Below are positions 8,901 to 21,353 of a stretch of 34,002 bases of DNA, piece after piece. The stretch is from Haplomitrium mnioides (taxonomy: Eukaryota > Marchantiophyta > Haplomitriopsida > Calobryales). The translations under genes were made by a program, and so were the position numbers. Every line of letters begins with the position of its first letter. Positions within the stretch are counted from its first letter, which is position 1. The stretch covers positions 1-34,002 of the forward strand of contig JBNGIS010034127.1 of the NCBI GenBank assembly GCA_049999725.1, written 5' to 3'. The notes below the pieces were generated by a model that was given only the letters and a program-made list of their open reading frames with translations, was not told the DNA's origin and did no database searches.

Positions 8901-11900
8901 TTTATTTCGTAGTCTCTGCACCTCAAGCAGAAAGATTGCAGAACTTCGATTCTATAACATCTAGCACTCTGATGTTTAGCATCTTTATTGGTTGATCTAT
9001 CCTATTATCAATACTAGAATTTCGGGATACTTTGTTCCACTATCTAACTGTTAGATATTAGTATTCACATCTAGCGAATTGTATTTTGCCATCTATTACA
9101 AATGTTTGGTATTAGAAGCCAGGCTGATGTGTGTGCTTTATTTTTTACAGCTGCTCCACAGATTGTATTCCTGGCAACCTTTTTGCTTCTTCTCTCATTC
9201 TGGTACGCTAAATTCTGCTTGTAAATTTGTTTTTGGGGTAGTGACAGTGAAAATCGGAATAGAATAGAATAGAATCGGAGCAACCCCCAGCCGAATTATT
9301 AATATTCATTGTTTTGTAGAATTAGTTTTATCAACTTTTGAAATATCATAACTTTTCCTTTCGTAATTTTTAGTTCTCAGATATTCATTAGTGATATTGT
9401 AATAAAGATTATGATTCTTAATTATAGACCGTTATCACCCATCAAACATTTATTACACTTTTGAAAAAAAAATTACCAGCCTGAATTTAATGGAAAAAGA
9501 ACAACAAATTTCGGAAAACTCTAATGAAATAATGACTCATGAGCAATCTATTCCGTGAGTGTGGTACTGTATGTCGCTTCTTTGTATGAACTTTCTGGGT
9601 CAGTTTCACTTACTGTTCCTCCTACATGCTTGAATAGTTGAAACTGCAGAATGATTTTCTGATCACTTCACATGCTTGGTAAGCAAGCGTGGCATTCAGT
9701 CGGTGACTTGGTTGTTCAAAATGCATAATACCTTTGACAGGGTGGATCTTTGCCATCAAGCCACTGACGAAGAGGATGAAGAAGACGATGAAGAAGAAGA
9801 AGAAGAAGATGATGATGATGATGAGGAAGAGTATTCCATACTCCCTGGATCTCCGTATGTTAAGTTATCTAGTGTGGAAAAGCAGCGAAGGTGCTGTGGA
9901 TGTTTCAGAAGGCTGCGTGTGAGGGGTCGTCAAAAGTTTGTGATGGGGGTGAGTACAGTCCTTTATATTGGACCCTTGACATGCTACTGACTTAAGAGTG
10001 AGTTGAAGGTGGAATAGGCAAAGTCAGAGCACGTTTCCATTCTGAAAGAGCAGGAAGAGGGTTTAGGGAGATGAAAAAATTGTTCACATGCTCACAATGA
10101 ATAGATTATTTAGGCTTGTAGTCCTTCATGTCCAGTTGCACATGGAATAATAACCCATACTTGTTGGTAATAAGAAAGAAGATTTTTGGCATTTGTCTTG
10201 TCCTCCATCACACTGGATACTCTTGTAGGTGCCCCACAATATGTAGTCTCTTTGTGTTGATACGTTGCCCTCAACCTTTCTGCTTTATGGCTAATTAAGT
10301 GTATATGTAAGGTAGATACTTATCAAGATATGTCAGAACGTTGTATTGAAAACTGTTAGAGAGCATAATATTTTGTGGAAGTTGATTTAATATTTTGTTT
10401 ATGGAAGCTCTGATTTTAACGTGGTTTTAATTCAGGCGGTGGTGTTGATATGTGCATTGACGGCAGCATTTGCAGTGCTAATTTGGGTTGGAATGGGTAA
10501 CAATGATATTGATTCCGTTACTATGGCTGAGGTACACAGCTACTGTCCATTTTGTTTTAATACTTGTTTGGATTCTTGGTGGAGTGCTAGGCATCATCAT
10601 GACTGAGCTTTCCCGTTACTTCCGGAAAGTGGCAGAAACTCAGTACGAAGGTTGATCAAGACCTGCTGTCAGGAACTGACGAAACCAGCAGGAAGTTGTG
10701 TAAGCTTGTCACTGCTGCACATGATGAGGCTGAATAGTCTGAAACTTTGTGTCACCACAATGTTAAGGCTGCACTCTATGTGTTGCACAGTTGTGATGTG
10801 TGTAGGTTTTGCCTAGACTATTGGAACGTCCATTTATTTGTTTTTGTGCTTAGTTTCTCTCCACAACTTCATAACTATAATACTGCAGCCTTAACTATGT
10901 CACGTCAGTGACAAGTGTCAGGCCAGTCAGCCTCATCATTTGTGGCAGTGGCAAGGCGCCACAACTCCCAGCTGGTTCTGGACTTTAATTCTATTCTATT
11001 CTGTTCTATTCTTTCCTATTCTATTCTGTTCTATTCTATTCAAGACAGCAGGTCTAGATCATTCACAACCATATACTGTGATAATGGTGCACAGCATTAT
11101 ACATCTTGTTTTTGCCTCTTTCTGGAATCAACGGGAAACTCAACAAATATAATCACTCCATCTTCATGTTCCAAGGGTAGTGTGGCCCTACCTATCACAT
11201 GCTATGAATCATGGCATGGCTGGTTTGAATAAACTACCACCAGACATTATCTACTCTCAGAAAAGGGTATAAGTTTTAGCCTACAGAAAAACTTGCTTAG
11301 TGAGTTCCTGATTGAGCATCAACAGGATCAACGGTCATCACTTTACATCTCAAAGCAGACTTCTGTGCAATTAGTGGGCACAAGCCAATGGATGTTCGAG
11401 TAAAAGACACAGCCACTGGCACCACTTTGTTGAGGCTGCACTCTATTTGCAGTAGGTGTGGTGTGTATGCTCTCCGGAACTGTTGAACTTCCATTTGGTT
11501 CCCATCATATGTTTGTCTGGTTTGTTGTACTCTCTGCATCTTGATGGCTACCATTTATATTTTCTGATAGTATGTAGTTGGTTTGGTTCAGATGTAAATT
11601 TTCCATCTTTTTTTCAATTTGCAGTCCAAGATGTTAAAAATAGCTATAGGCCATCACCAGAGTCTGTGCGTGGGAACCAATCATGGTATATCTGTAATCA
11701 ACACTTGCTACATGATCATTTCGCATGTGTGCAGGCTTACTCGTATATTTATGCAATAGTAGTCCTCCTTTCTGGTGGTGGGCTTGCAGCATATGGTAAG
11801 TCCAATTTGCTGCAAAAGTGAACTTTATGTAGTCCAGCTTATGGGATTTAAAGGAAATCCACTTTCATAATTGATATCCCACTTGAAAGGGACTCTACAT

Positions 11901-14900
11901 TGCATGATGCTAGTTTTCTCCCATTGTTTATGAAATTACAAGTGAGATCCTCTAAGTGGTCTCAAGTAAATAATCAACCTACGTGAAATTCACTACAAAT
12001 CTTATTCTGACCATTTTAGCTTGCCTCTCTGTTTTGTCGCACCCTTCTGCACTTTGTGCGCATTGTACTCTTGGCCCTTGTTTCCTTCGGGCTAGTTCTG
12101 GACTTAAATTCTAATTTTCTTTTTTTTAATGTAAGCATCTGGAAATGCCACAGGAGAGATATTATTTCTCATTTTCTATACCTGATAGTTACAGATGTTG
12201 TTGCTAAAATTTGCTGTTACTTTATTCTCTAATTTTCACATCTTCATAACTATATCTTATCATAAGTGTAGTAGGTGGCCTTCATATGGTACATCCGGCA
12301 TATTTAATAAATTTTACTTTGTAGACTGTGAAAGAGAAAGTGGCTCAGGGATTATTTAGAACTGCTTTTATGCAACTACTTATGCAAAATGTTTCAACTT
12401 ATCAAACCCATTTTTTTTAGCGATGACAATTTTTCTTGAAATTTTTGAATTCAAGTGGTTGACAAATTTGTAGGGTATAGGTGAACTCATTCAGAAACGA
12501 TTCTTAGTTCCTCATCAATGACTCTTCCTATCTCACACTATAATGACCTTCGATATTTGTTATTTGAATGTCTCAGGGCTGCTTTTGTACACTAAGATGT
12601 GCAGGTTGAGGTCAGGGAAAGCGTCCGCAGATATTAGAAAGGTATGCTTTCAAGGACACTTATTCACGAACTTGTACTCGACAGTTTTCTGTTCATATGA
12701 GAGTTGATATAGCAACATGTGGCCACTGAACATTTCAAAGGAGAAATCTTGATCAATTTTATAAACTGGAAAAGCGCGCCCTCAATTTTCTCTTGATCGG
12801 AACTGCAGGTTGCCGGCCTGGCGGTTGTGTCAGTTGTGTGCTTCTCACTACGAGCACTGCTGGTCTTGTTCAGTGATATTCCTGTGAGCTCACTCACCCT
12901 TGTTGCTGGAAAGGCAACATGAACGAGGCACAATTAAATGCCTTGTTCTGGTGCTTTGGTAGCATACAAGACTGTCCTGTACTAGAACATTAGAGAAGTA
13001 GATGGCATGGATATATCTAAGACTGAAACAGATGGTTTTTTTCAATTCCAAAGTAAGCACTGAAATAAGAAACCAAGTAAGTAGATATCTCAATACACTC
13101 AAAGATAAGCCTCATAGAGTGGTCATTTTGTCGTAGGGGTGAAATGAGCCACCGAAAATCGATTAAGCTTCTCAGTTTGTTGATCCTCTTTTGTAAGTAG
13201 TGAGGCTACTCTAAGGCCTAGTAAATTATTATCAGAGGAGGGTATCCAAAAATCCACGTAATGCAATATTAAAGTAACATCAAGTTTGACGCACACTTGT
13301 TTGTGTAGCTTGTTGCCCTAAACCCTCACGAGGGTCCACTTTAGCACATGCCAGAAGCAGACCAACTGGTGCTTGGAGCTTGTCGCTTGTGTCACCCTTT
13401 GTTTACAGTTTTATTTGTCATGAATGGCAAGATGTGCTTCTTCTTCTTCTTATTCTGTCAATCGTAATTTATGCATAGAATTCTGGACAACAACACAATT
13501 ATGGATTGTGCCTGCAATGTTTCTTGGAACATGTATGGTCCTAGGTAAGGATTTGACTGTTCTAACAACTCCTTTTTCTCCTCTTCTTTACAGGCTGTTT
13601 TTCTTTCCTTGCAGGTTATAAATATTTGGCAGTCACCGCAGACAAAGAATCATCTAGCTCCAATTTTGACTTTCCTATATTATTTTATAGGTACTTTCTT
13701 TCTTTTGTCCGTTCTGTTTTATTCTGGAGAAGGAAGAAAATTTCTTTCTTCCGAGTGTCAAATACAACCCAGCCAAATGAGCACCTGCCTACAACGTTAA
13801 ACTGAGACATCAAGTCCAAAGACCAAGCAGCAAGTTGGCCTATCAAACCAGCAAGAGACTCAACGTCTAATGGCAACTTGCAAAGTGAACTCTGTCGGGT
13901 TGTGGTTGTTAAACGAGTATGAAAGGGCTGCTTGGAAGTGCCTCAAAAAAAACAAAAAACTGGCATGGGAACCATTTCTGGGTTCTTGGTTCAGACCCTC
14001 CTCCCACGTCTAGCCACTCTACGCAGTTGACAAGGATTTGTATGTCAGTTCCTACATTTCTACTACACCTGATGTTTACTGGCTTTGTATTGAGTTGTTA
14101 CATTTCCTGCACTGCGGTGCATTGTGTTTTCAGTCCTGATGGCCTTAGGGCTTGTTAAAAATCAGTATGTTTTCTACTAATTTTTTTCCCTGCAAGGAAG
14201 CCTTCATGTACTGTCTTGCTGGTTAGAGAGTGAAGAAACTTGTGCAAGGAACAACCTTCACGTTTGATGAATGGCCTGAAATGAAATGCTCTCCTATTTT
14301 CAAAGTAGATGGAATTCTTAAATGTTTCCTTTGAGGAACATGAGCTTGTTCACAAGATTGGAAATCAGTACTACAATTTTTGTTTTCCTCTCTTACTTAG
14401 AGTGATTTCTATTTAAGCGCATCTGCACTCTCTGCTTCATTGCTGTGCCATGGCTACAACAAGCGCTCAAGTAAAGGCTCCATATCCTTCACTGCTGCGC
14501 TTTCACACTCAAGGAAGACCTTTCCATTTTTATTTTTTTCTGAATGGGTGACTAATTTGTCCATTAAGCTCATTATGTAGGTCTATGGCAAGCCAAAGAA
14601 TTATATGTTATGTCCATTTTATTATTATATTCTCCGTGCATGTATTTATTGAACTATTTATTTATGTTCTTTTCTCAAAGTCTCCATAGTCCTTATTTAA
14701 AGTAGGTGTTTAGTGCTTTAAAACGGCAAGTAAGATCAATTTGATAACTATTTGTTTGGCTACCAGAGTTTGTAAGTAAGAAGTTTTGTCTTATAAAGAT
14801 ATATGTATGTATATACAGTTTTCAGTAAAGTATATGCTTATGTCCTTGCTGTTTTCATCACAGGGTTCTTTGTTATCTGTGTCCCCTGGACTATTGATAC

Positions 14901-15812
14901 GGCAGTCTACGTACATGGTCTATTTGTGTTGTTTGGTTTACGCTCCATATCTTCATTGCTGTGTCTATCCTTCCTACATGAATTGATTGAGGGAAATGGA
15001 TCCATGCCTCGTGAGTGTCATAGCGTGCATGGAGGCCACAACAGACAGGGAATTTCATTGTTCTGAATAACTAAGTCAAGCTGGTGTCAAACTGAAGATC
15101 ATCAGAATTGATCAGTCAATAGATCTGTGGATTTAAAATATATAATTCATTTTTGCTCTCTGGAGGGTGGCATAGGAAGTTGTTGCTCAGGCAATGCCTG
15201 GAATTACATGGGTCTACTATGCATTTAATATGGATATGACATCTTGATGTGCACCAGGTACTGGATGCAAGTTTTCTGACGGTAATCTGTGTAGGATATA
15301 GCAACACAGATTACAAGAAAAGACGAGTGAGCTTTTTTCTTTTAGATTTTCTTGACCCCTCAGGATGCTTAGTAAAACTTGCTTTGCATTGCTGATTATT
15401 TACAGAGATTGGCCTTGTGCAGGGGAATCCATACCATCAGTCGTTGTTCTGTGGGTAATGAGAGAAATGCCACCTCGTTCCAGGGTTAACAGCATATGCA
15501 GACGAAAAAAAGTGGAGAATGAATTTGAGGAAGCATTAGTAGCAGAAGAGACACTCCTACAGCAATGGGTACTTCCTGCTATGGTCGGTGAAACCTATGT
15601 TGTATTGCCCTACCCTGTTAATGGGAATGGATCAGCACGATCGCTTGAGGTAGTGTATCTATTTTGTTGGCCCCGTCGTTGTGCTTTTGAACGCAGAGTT
15701 GTAGTGGATGATCTGTCTGCGGTTTATGACTAATTGTTCATGGTTAAAATCATTTTGATTTCAGGCTGGTAAACAAGTGGCAGTTGTATCCGATGGTTTT
15801 CGTTACAGTTGA
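5938..15812 (+). CDS. THH1/TOM1/TOM3-family 7-TM membrane protein
   Basis: Thirteen exons join in frame to 399 aa: 5938-6057, 6740-6790, 7170-7203, 8459-8545, 9151-9202, 9741-9948, 10436-10531, 11735-11795, 12577-12641, 12809-12883, 13615-13690, 15423-15649, 15765-15812, all with GT-AG introns and matching phases. Hydrophobic segments lie at about residues 20-42, 58-78, 92-116, 185-205, 218-242, 259-279 and 297-321, giving seven membrane passes. Family hallmarks are GWTRQKVFH (residues 53-61), WVDLCHQA (115-122) and LWVMREMPPR near 318-327. Members sit in tonoplast and other endomembranes; in Arabidopsis TOM1 and TOM3 are host factors recruited by tobamovirus replication, their cellular role being less clear. 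Odd: an unbroken run of 22 Asp/Glu at residues 124-145 between segments 3 and 4. ATG 5938 is the first in frame after a stop. The gene spans nearly 10 kb because introns hold repeats. Confidence 0.85.
7440..8040 (-). repeat. R1 dispersed repeat, inverted copy in intron 3
   Basis: The reverse complement aligns by eye with the longest R1 copies: acctgctgtcaagagcagat near 8010, ttcttcctagacaattgcaa near 7870, and a second core at about 7440-7560, with the linking portion (caagctcatgcttgac near 7720) between. It therefore covers more than one full R1 unit and is considerably diverged. Confidence 0.65.
8659..8848 (+). repeat. R1 copy in intron 4 with flanking 19-bp duplication
   Basis: 190 bp matching the 3' core of R1 (gtggcagcttgtcactgcta ... 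gtgtaggtttttcctagact ... ccacaacttcataac). It is bracketed by perfect 19-bp direct repeats atatgtagtttcttagatg at 8640-8658 and 8849-8867. Compared with longer copies it lacks the 5' portion. Confidence 0.8.
9257..9275. repeat. GAATA microsatellite in intron 5
   Basis: Three to four GAATA units. Small and likely variable. Confidence 0.7.
10562..10885 (+). repeat. R1 copy in intron 7
   Basis: Starts ttggattcttggtggagtgc, continues through the gacctgctgtcaggaactga segment and ends ccacaacttcataac, so it includes the 5' portion missing from the 8659 copy. It begins about 30 bp after exon 7. Confidence 0.8.
10878..10990 (-). repeat. R1 inverted partial copy next to the + copy
   Basis: The reverse complement reads agttgtggcgccttgccact, then atgatgaggctgactgg and aaggctgcag, a diverged R1 core. 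It abuts the + copy ending at 10885, so the two can fold on each other. Confidence 0.65.
10987..11042. repeat. TTCTA microsatellite in intron 7
   Basis: About eleven imperfect TTCTA units with single-base variants. Any peptide read through it is a by-product. Confidence 0.85.
11390..11560 (+). repeat. Diverged R1 copy, late intron 7
   Basis: gaggctgcactctatttgca, then gttgaacttccatttggtt and gcatcttgatggcta follow the R1 order with many substitutions. Confidence 0.5.
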
Positions 15813-15835
15813 AAGTTTTTCGTTACAGTTGAAAC
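15797..15835. repeat. 19-20 bp tandem duplication across the stop codon
   Basis: gttttcgttacagttgaaa is immediately followed by a nearly identical copy with one extra t. The TOM1-like stop codon TGA (15810-15812) lies in the first copy. Confidence 0.75.
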
Positions 15836-17712
15836 TGTTACAAAATCTCTTCAGTCCATTAACCAATTTGCTATCACGGAATAGTCTGACTTTCAAGCTT
15901 ACACAACCAAGAAATGGTGCCAAAGGTGACAGATGACTTGATAAGCATCATGTGGATGGTGTTCCTGGTTGCAGAATCTGACTTTAAAATCGTTGGTGGT
16001 GTATCTGTATATCAGTGAACCAGGCACAACCTTTTGTGATAGCGGCCACAGCTACTGTAGCCTGAAATTTGTGTTGCAGGATAGGAACGTTGGTCTGCAA
16101 CGATGGGACTGTGCAGACCAGCAATTACATGATCAAATGTGGGTTAGTAGTTTAGGACAGTGAGTTTCTGTATAGCGTGCTGTGAGTCTCGATGTATTAT
16201 ATACTCCGGCAATGTGCTGGACATTGTATAGTCTGATGAGGCATGAACAGTTTCCCCAAGGTATGATAAGTTCTGGGAAACAGAAGAATGTATTGACCCT
16301 GGCAATCAAAAGCATGATCACGTCGAAAATTACCATAAGTTGAAGAATGCTGTTTTGTTAGTGGTGGATTATGTTTCAAGAGTCTGTATGTCGCACATAT
16401 TCTACCATACGTTCCAGAAGTCAATGACGGAGATGGACAATATTGAGTAATATTCCACACAGTTTACGATAATGGGCCTGGAAAACTTTACTTACGGTCA
16501 ACAAACATAGGCGTGATGATATCTAAAGTAGCCCATGCCTAAAGAGAAGAGGCTAAAGTGCTCCACCAGTTGCTTGAAAGACTAGTCTTGGGAAAAAATA
16601 TGTTTGCGATGTTTCGAGTGCTTAAACAATTTGAAAATCAAATTGGGCAATACCCACATTCTGATACGCACGTTGCGAAATTAACAATCTAAATAGGACT
16701 AGAGCATAATGTGTGTACCATCCGGTGCATGCTGAAAATTGCACACCCCATCCGGCCACCCTTTGTACTGCACAAACTGGTCCGCATTTTCTTCTTTGTC
16801 CACCTGTATATTTTAGCAGCAATTTTGATCTGCCCTCTCCCACCCGAACTTGTTCCACATAGGACGCAAGTTATAATTGGAAACATAAATATGAAAACAA
16901 GAAAATTTGAGTCTGATTTTAAAAAAAAAAAAAACTTTCAACTCAGAGCTGCTGAGAGTACTAGCTACCAGTGAAAGTAAATCCAATATTCTCTTCCAAA
17001 CGAATATAACACTCAGATTTTATTCCACTCCTCAAAAAACCATGGATGCTTACTCACAATTAGTCAGCCTGCAAAATACTTCACCTCTTCAAATCAGTCC
17101 ATCCTGATAGTAAGATCAGGAAACTGATCCCCATGACGGGTGAATTGATGAACCCTTACTGTTTGAAAATCATGCGTCAATTTCTAAAACGTAGAGGATT
17201 GGCCCAAGTCTCTACTAATTAGATAGGTTGCATGTTCCCATAACTTTATGCTGGACAGAACAGAACAAGGTTCAAGATTGAGGGAACTATCCAAGCAAAA
17301 GTCCCAAAGGACTTCCAAAGCAAAGTTAGTTATTGGGCTCTGATCTTAGATCGCATTCCATTCGTGCAGTGTGATCATCCTGAAAACATCACAAGCCATG
17401 AAGATCTTCTCTACGTCAGTTTTCATCCCTTGGTTGCTCAATAAGTGCAGCAAGCACACACTCTTTGCAACAACCTCCTGTCTCCCCATAACCTTTTGAA
17501 GGACAGTTGATTACCCACCCACTTTATGCTGCCTGTACCACTAAGGTGATCACAGATTGAACAACTGTGCTGATGAGACACCATTGTCAACAGGTGAACT
17601 TGACATACTGAACTGGCTGCTGTACTACCAAGTATAAAGCAAAAAAATAGGCCAACCTTTGTCACAAGGCATTTGTTAGGGGCCATCACTATTTTTTCAC
17701 AAACAGTTATTA
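15813..17712. other. Intergenic region between convergent genes
   Basis: The TOM1-like and WAT1-like genes converge here, so both 3' untranslated regions and terminators should lie in it. I see no coding exon with a recognisable domain, no RNA gene and no clear canonical AATAAA for either gene. A poly-A run at about 16920-16933 is the only notable simple sequence. Confidence 0.4.
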
Positions 17713-20590
17713 TCACAAAGAGTCTCCCCAAAAGTGAGAAACAGGCAGCTGAGAGCCTGCTTGATGTGAGAGGCCTCTCTGACTAAGCACCTTGAGCAGT
17801 GGATCACTGACACTCACTGATGGCTCGTCCTTGAGATACTCCAATAGTGGAGGTGCACGCCTATGAATAGCTATCCCTAATCGTTCAGCCTCTTGCCGTC
17901 CCCATGTGACACAATACAATCCACCAAGTATTAAAGATCCACCAATGAAGCTGCGCATGAGCAAAAACACTAGGCATAAATTATGTGGCAGTAGAAGGTA
18001 TGACACACAGCTCAGATAATTCAGCTAATATTGTTTATGCCCAAAAACTTGTTCACTATACTAGAGTACTTGTTTCATAACATGTAGGCAACTTCACCAT
18101 ACTTGGCTACGTTATCTAGAAATTCAATTGAGCACCTAGGAGCAAAAAACTTACCTTCCTAGATAAACAGAGCTTCCAAGAAATAAATATGATAACACTG
18201 ATGAGGCCAATGGTTGAAGTGGCATGTACAGAGACACTAATGAGGGTCCCAGCACTTTGTTGGACCATGTCATCAGCCCATAGTTGAGTGCTGAGGCAAT
18301 GCATCCCTACAATACAAAATTCCAATTATGTCTCAAAATTGGTACTGCTATGACATTAGATACAGAACCAGAAAGAACACTTTGATGTGTACGTTGTTAG
18401 GGTTCCTTAGATCCTACTTCATGCTTGAAGTGTGGCAGAATGTCAAGCCTTCCGATTCTTGAATTGCATAGATAAGAAAAGGGCATGCATATTGCTCTTG
18501 GTCTAAGAGATCTGATATGCTTCCAAAACAACAAACTATATTATGCATGGGTGAGGGAGATCTCTTACCGCATATGCAACAGCAAAAATTTCTGATCCAT
18601 TCAAAAGCCATTCAGAAGGCTCATTTGCAAAAAATATGGCTGAAAAGATCATGATGCATGCTCCACACAAGTAGGAATATGCTGTGACTGACAAGCCTGC
18701 TGGGTACTTGGCCAGAACTGGTGCCTGCATGAGCAACAGCTGTGTTATGACTTTGCACGGTGCACAAAGTTACTATCAACAATATTCTCAAACTTATCTC
18801 TCAAATCCAGACACAACACATTGACTTGCTAGTTCAAATATACCTAAAATTTGAGGTTGGTAGACTACCTGAATTGCAAGATAAAGGGCCATACATACAC
18901 AGTTGCCAATCAAGCAGAGAGCTCCAATGTGCCACATATCTATGCCAATATCAAACAAAGCTGATGCCAACCACCCAACTGGCTCTGGGGAAGGCTTGCC
19001 ACCAACTGCTCCTTGTGAAGTCATGTCAGAGAAACCATCTCCAATAACAGGTGGTCCTTTGTATGCCACCATGAAAATTGCTCCCATCACACATGTCAAA
19101 ACACCTCCAACCTTTGCCTTCCCATCAATCCTCTTCCAGTGTAAGGTATCAGTGCTGCAATTTGAACAAGAAACAGTTGTATGAAAGACAGTCACTTACT
19201 AAATGATCAACTAACACTTTATAACCTTGCTGAATGAAAATCTATCTTCTGCGAAACAAAACTGCAAAAGCTATCATCCACATCATAGAACTGACCCCAT
19301 TATTATAGCCAACACAAAAGTGAGGACAGGAATTGCTGGTTGTACAGTAGCTGCGTAGCCCGGAGATGTAAGGTTCAAGCCAACAGTAAAGAGTAGTTGA
19401 TTGCCAAAAATCCTGCAGTCATCATTTTATGAAAATCTCTACTGTTGCAATGTAAGCTCACAACTTTTTGAATGCAAACGTGCAATTGCTTGAAAATGGT
19501 GATAACACTGACCCTGTTAACCCAAGAATGAAAAATGAGAAAAACAAATTGCGTGTAAGTGGTGGTCGACTCCTTCTGCATGCAACAAGGACCACAAAAT
19601 GGTATTAAGTATTCAAAAACCGTGAAGCAAGCAGGAGATGCTTTGAACTTTACATGTCTAGAATCCCGATCTCTAAAAGTTATAACAGTTCTGTCAAAAA
19701 CTTAAAATCGTACAGGAGCTAGAGATGTAAGGCCCGTCCCGAAGAGCCACTCCAGCTGTATTCGCCATCTACTAGTTGCATTGAGCTCTCTTCGGTAGTC
19801 TGAACCTTAACTTGGAGTTTTGAGCTGGATGCACTCTCAAAATTTGCATAGGATAGAACGAGAGTTGAGCTTAACACCGACTTCATCTTGGATTGAGCTG
19901 TGCAGTTTTCACCGCAAAGAATAGCTGATTTTCTCTACTTTTCTACATGATAAGCTTTTCATATTGGTCAAGCTGAGCTATTCCTATTAGTCTAAGCTGC
20001 AATACTAAACAAGCAACATGTCTTTGGACTTTAGCTATAGCCGTCACGCACCGCAAGATCAGTATCGAGGGACGAGTAGACCACAATTCAAAGCTTTACG
20101 ATACATACTCACCAATTAAACCGAGATACTTTTTACGACGTTGATCACTAACACTCAAACCCTCTAGATTACCACCCGAGTTAAGTGCTGCCGGGCTGAT
20201 ATGACAATCTAATAACGGCCTCTTCTTCCACCAGGCGGAGAAAAATTTCTCACACGTATCTGTGCTGAAGACTTATGTTCAGACATTCCTGTCAAACTAA
20301 GGCAGTGAGGAGGGCCAATTACAACCGAAGCTATGAATTGCAAAATCGACACGAGCATACACAAATTAACGGTATTTACCAACGGAGGCACAGTGCAGGG
20401 ATGTGACGCACTTCTCCTTAACATATGCGATGGGTAGGAGTATAACCAACGCCACAAGATCGCGAAGGCAACAAAACACTAACTGATTTACTCCCACGCT
20501 TAGAGCTAGCTTCGTCAGCACATGGTACCATCCATAATTCAATTGCACAAGAGCCAACGCCGCATGGGCCTTCCATAGCTCTACCGCCAT
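17713..20590 (-). CDS. WAT1-related (EamA-like) transporter
   Basis: Seven exons on the - strand join in frame to 396 aa: 20590-20412, 19575-19513, 19412-19296, 19154-18869, 18724-18569, 18306-18155, 17950-17713 (stop TCA on the + strand at 17713-17715). Two EamA repeats are evident: the first at about residues 10-140 with [20 protein letters not shown] and [14 protein letters not shown], the second at about 215-345 with [17 protein letters not shown]. About ten hydrophobic helices are expected. The family (WALLS ARE THIN1 and relatives) exports or moves small metabolites such as auxin or amino acids across plasma membrane or tonoplast; the substrate here is unknown. The hydrophilic tail, about residues 345-396, is family-typical. 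All junctions have GT-AG ends. It is divergent from the ClpT gene, with 803 bp between start codons. Confidence 0.88.
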
Positions 20591-20776
20591 CGCTCACGAT
20601 CGGATTCGCAAAATAATCAAAGATCGCACCTAGACAATAATCTACTCTGGCATTCCTGGCAATTCACCCCAGATCTCACTTGAGATAGCGCTTCTAAACC
20701 ACCACTTCTTGTACGTTGCGTCAAAGGCAGGCACCATCCTGCACATGCTGCAAACTCATCCTCCATATCCCTTCAA

Positions 20777-20785
20777 TAAAACCCT
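20777..20785 (+). promoter_or_regulatory. Telo-box AAACCCTAA
   Basis: Exact AAACCCTAA. Telo-boxes occur in promoters of plant ribosomal, replication and some organelle-protein genes. Role here is inferred from position 617 bp before the ClpT start. Confidence 0.4.
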
Positions 20786-21339
20786 AACAGTATGAGCATG
20801 CTCCGGTTGGCTTTTCTGTTTGTTGTCTCTTCAACTCCCTTCGTTCAGAGCCCCGCAGCCTCGGGTACGGGAATCCTCTGGTCCTTCTCAATTCGGTTGC
20901 AAATTAAATTTGGTGGACAGAATGTGTGGAAAATGTTGGAGAGAGCTAAGGTAGTGCCACTTAACGAGCATAGAAAGGGGAAGTTCCGGCAAACAACTCT
21001 AGTAGTTCTTAGATTCTCTGAAGGTTTTTTCAACGTATAGTTCACGAAGCATTTCATCAGAAGAATGCTGTGATCTACACAGTTTGTTTATACAATCTAC
21101 ATTCAATCTTTAAACTACCCCAGATAATAAAGTGCATACAACCATCTTGGGAGGACTTCGAGTCTCGAAGTCTGTGCATAAACAAAACCTTTGAGAAACC
21201 CACAAATTGTGGGAGACATTTGTTACACTCAACCCACAAGCTCTACGCTAAAGTAAGCAAAGAAGTTGCAACACCAGGTGTGCACATCCATGGATGAGTC
21301 TTGGGAGGTAAAATTCCAAGCAAAAAGTGTTCAGGGTTA

Positions 21340-21348
21340 TTAGGGTTT
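21340..21348 (-). promoter_or_regulatory. Telo-box in reverse orientation (TTAGGGTTT)
   Basis: Exact reverse-complement telo-box 45 bp before the ClpT start codon, so likely in the core promoter or leader. Confidence 0.4.
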
Positions 21349-21353
21349 GAGTT

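Noticed and set aside
10915-11232. 105-codon + strand frame in intron 7
   Set aside because: Spans the inverted R1 copy and the TTCTA microsatellite, giving a repetitive peptide; no splice or family support.
16622-16974. Several overlapping frames on both strands in the intergenic region
   Set aside because: Mutual shadows with no recognisable family, ending in a poly-A tract.
20792-21057. Overlapping reading frames on both strands between WAT1-like and ClpT genes
   Set aside because: No recognisable domain, mutual overlap, and located in a promoter region. The + strand frame looks like a signal peptide only by its hydrophobic start.
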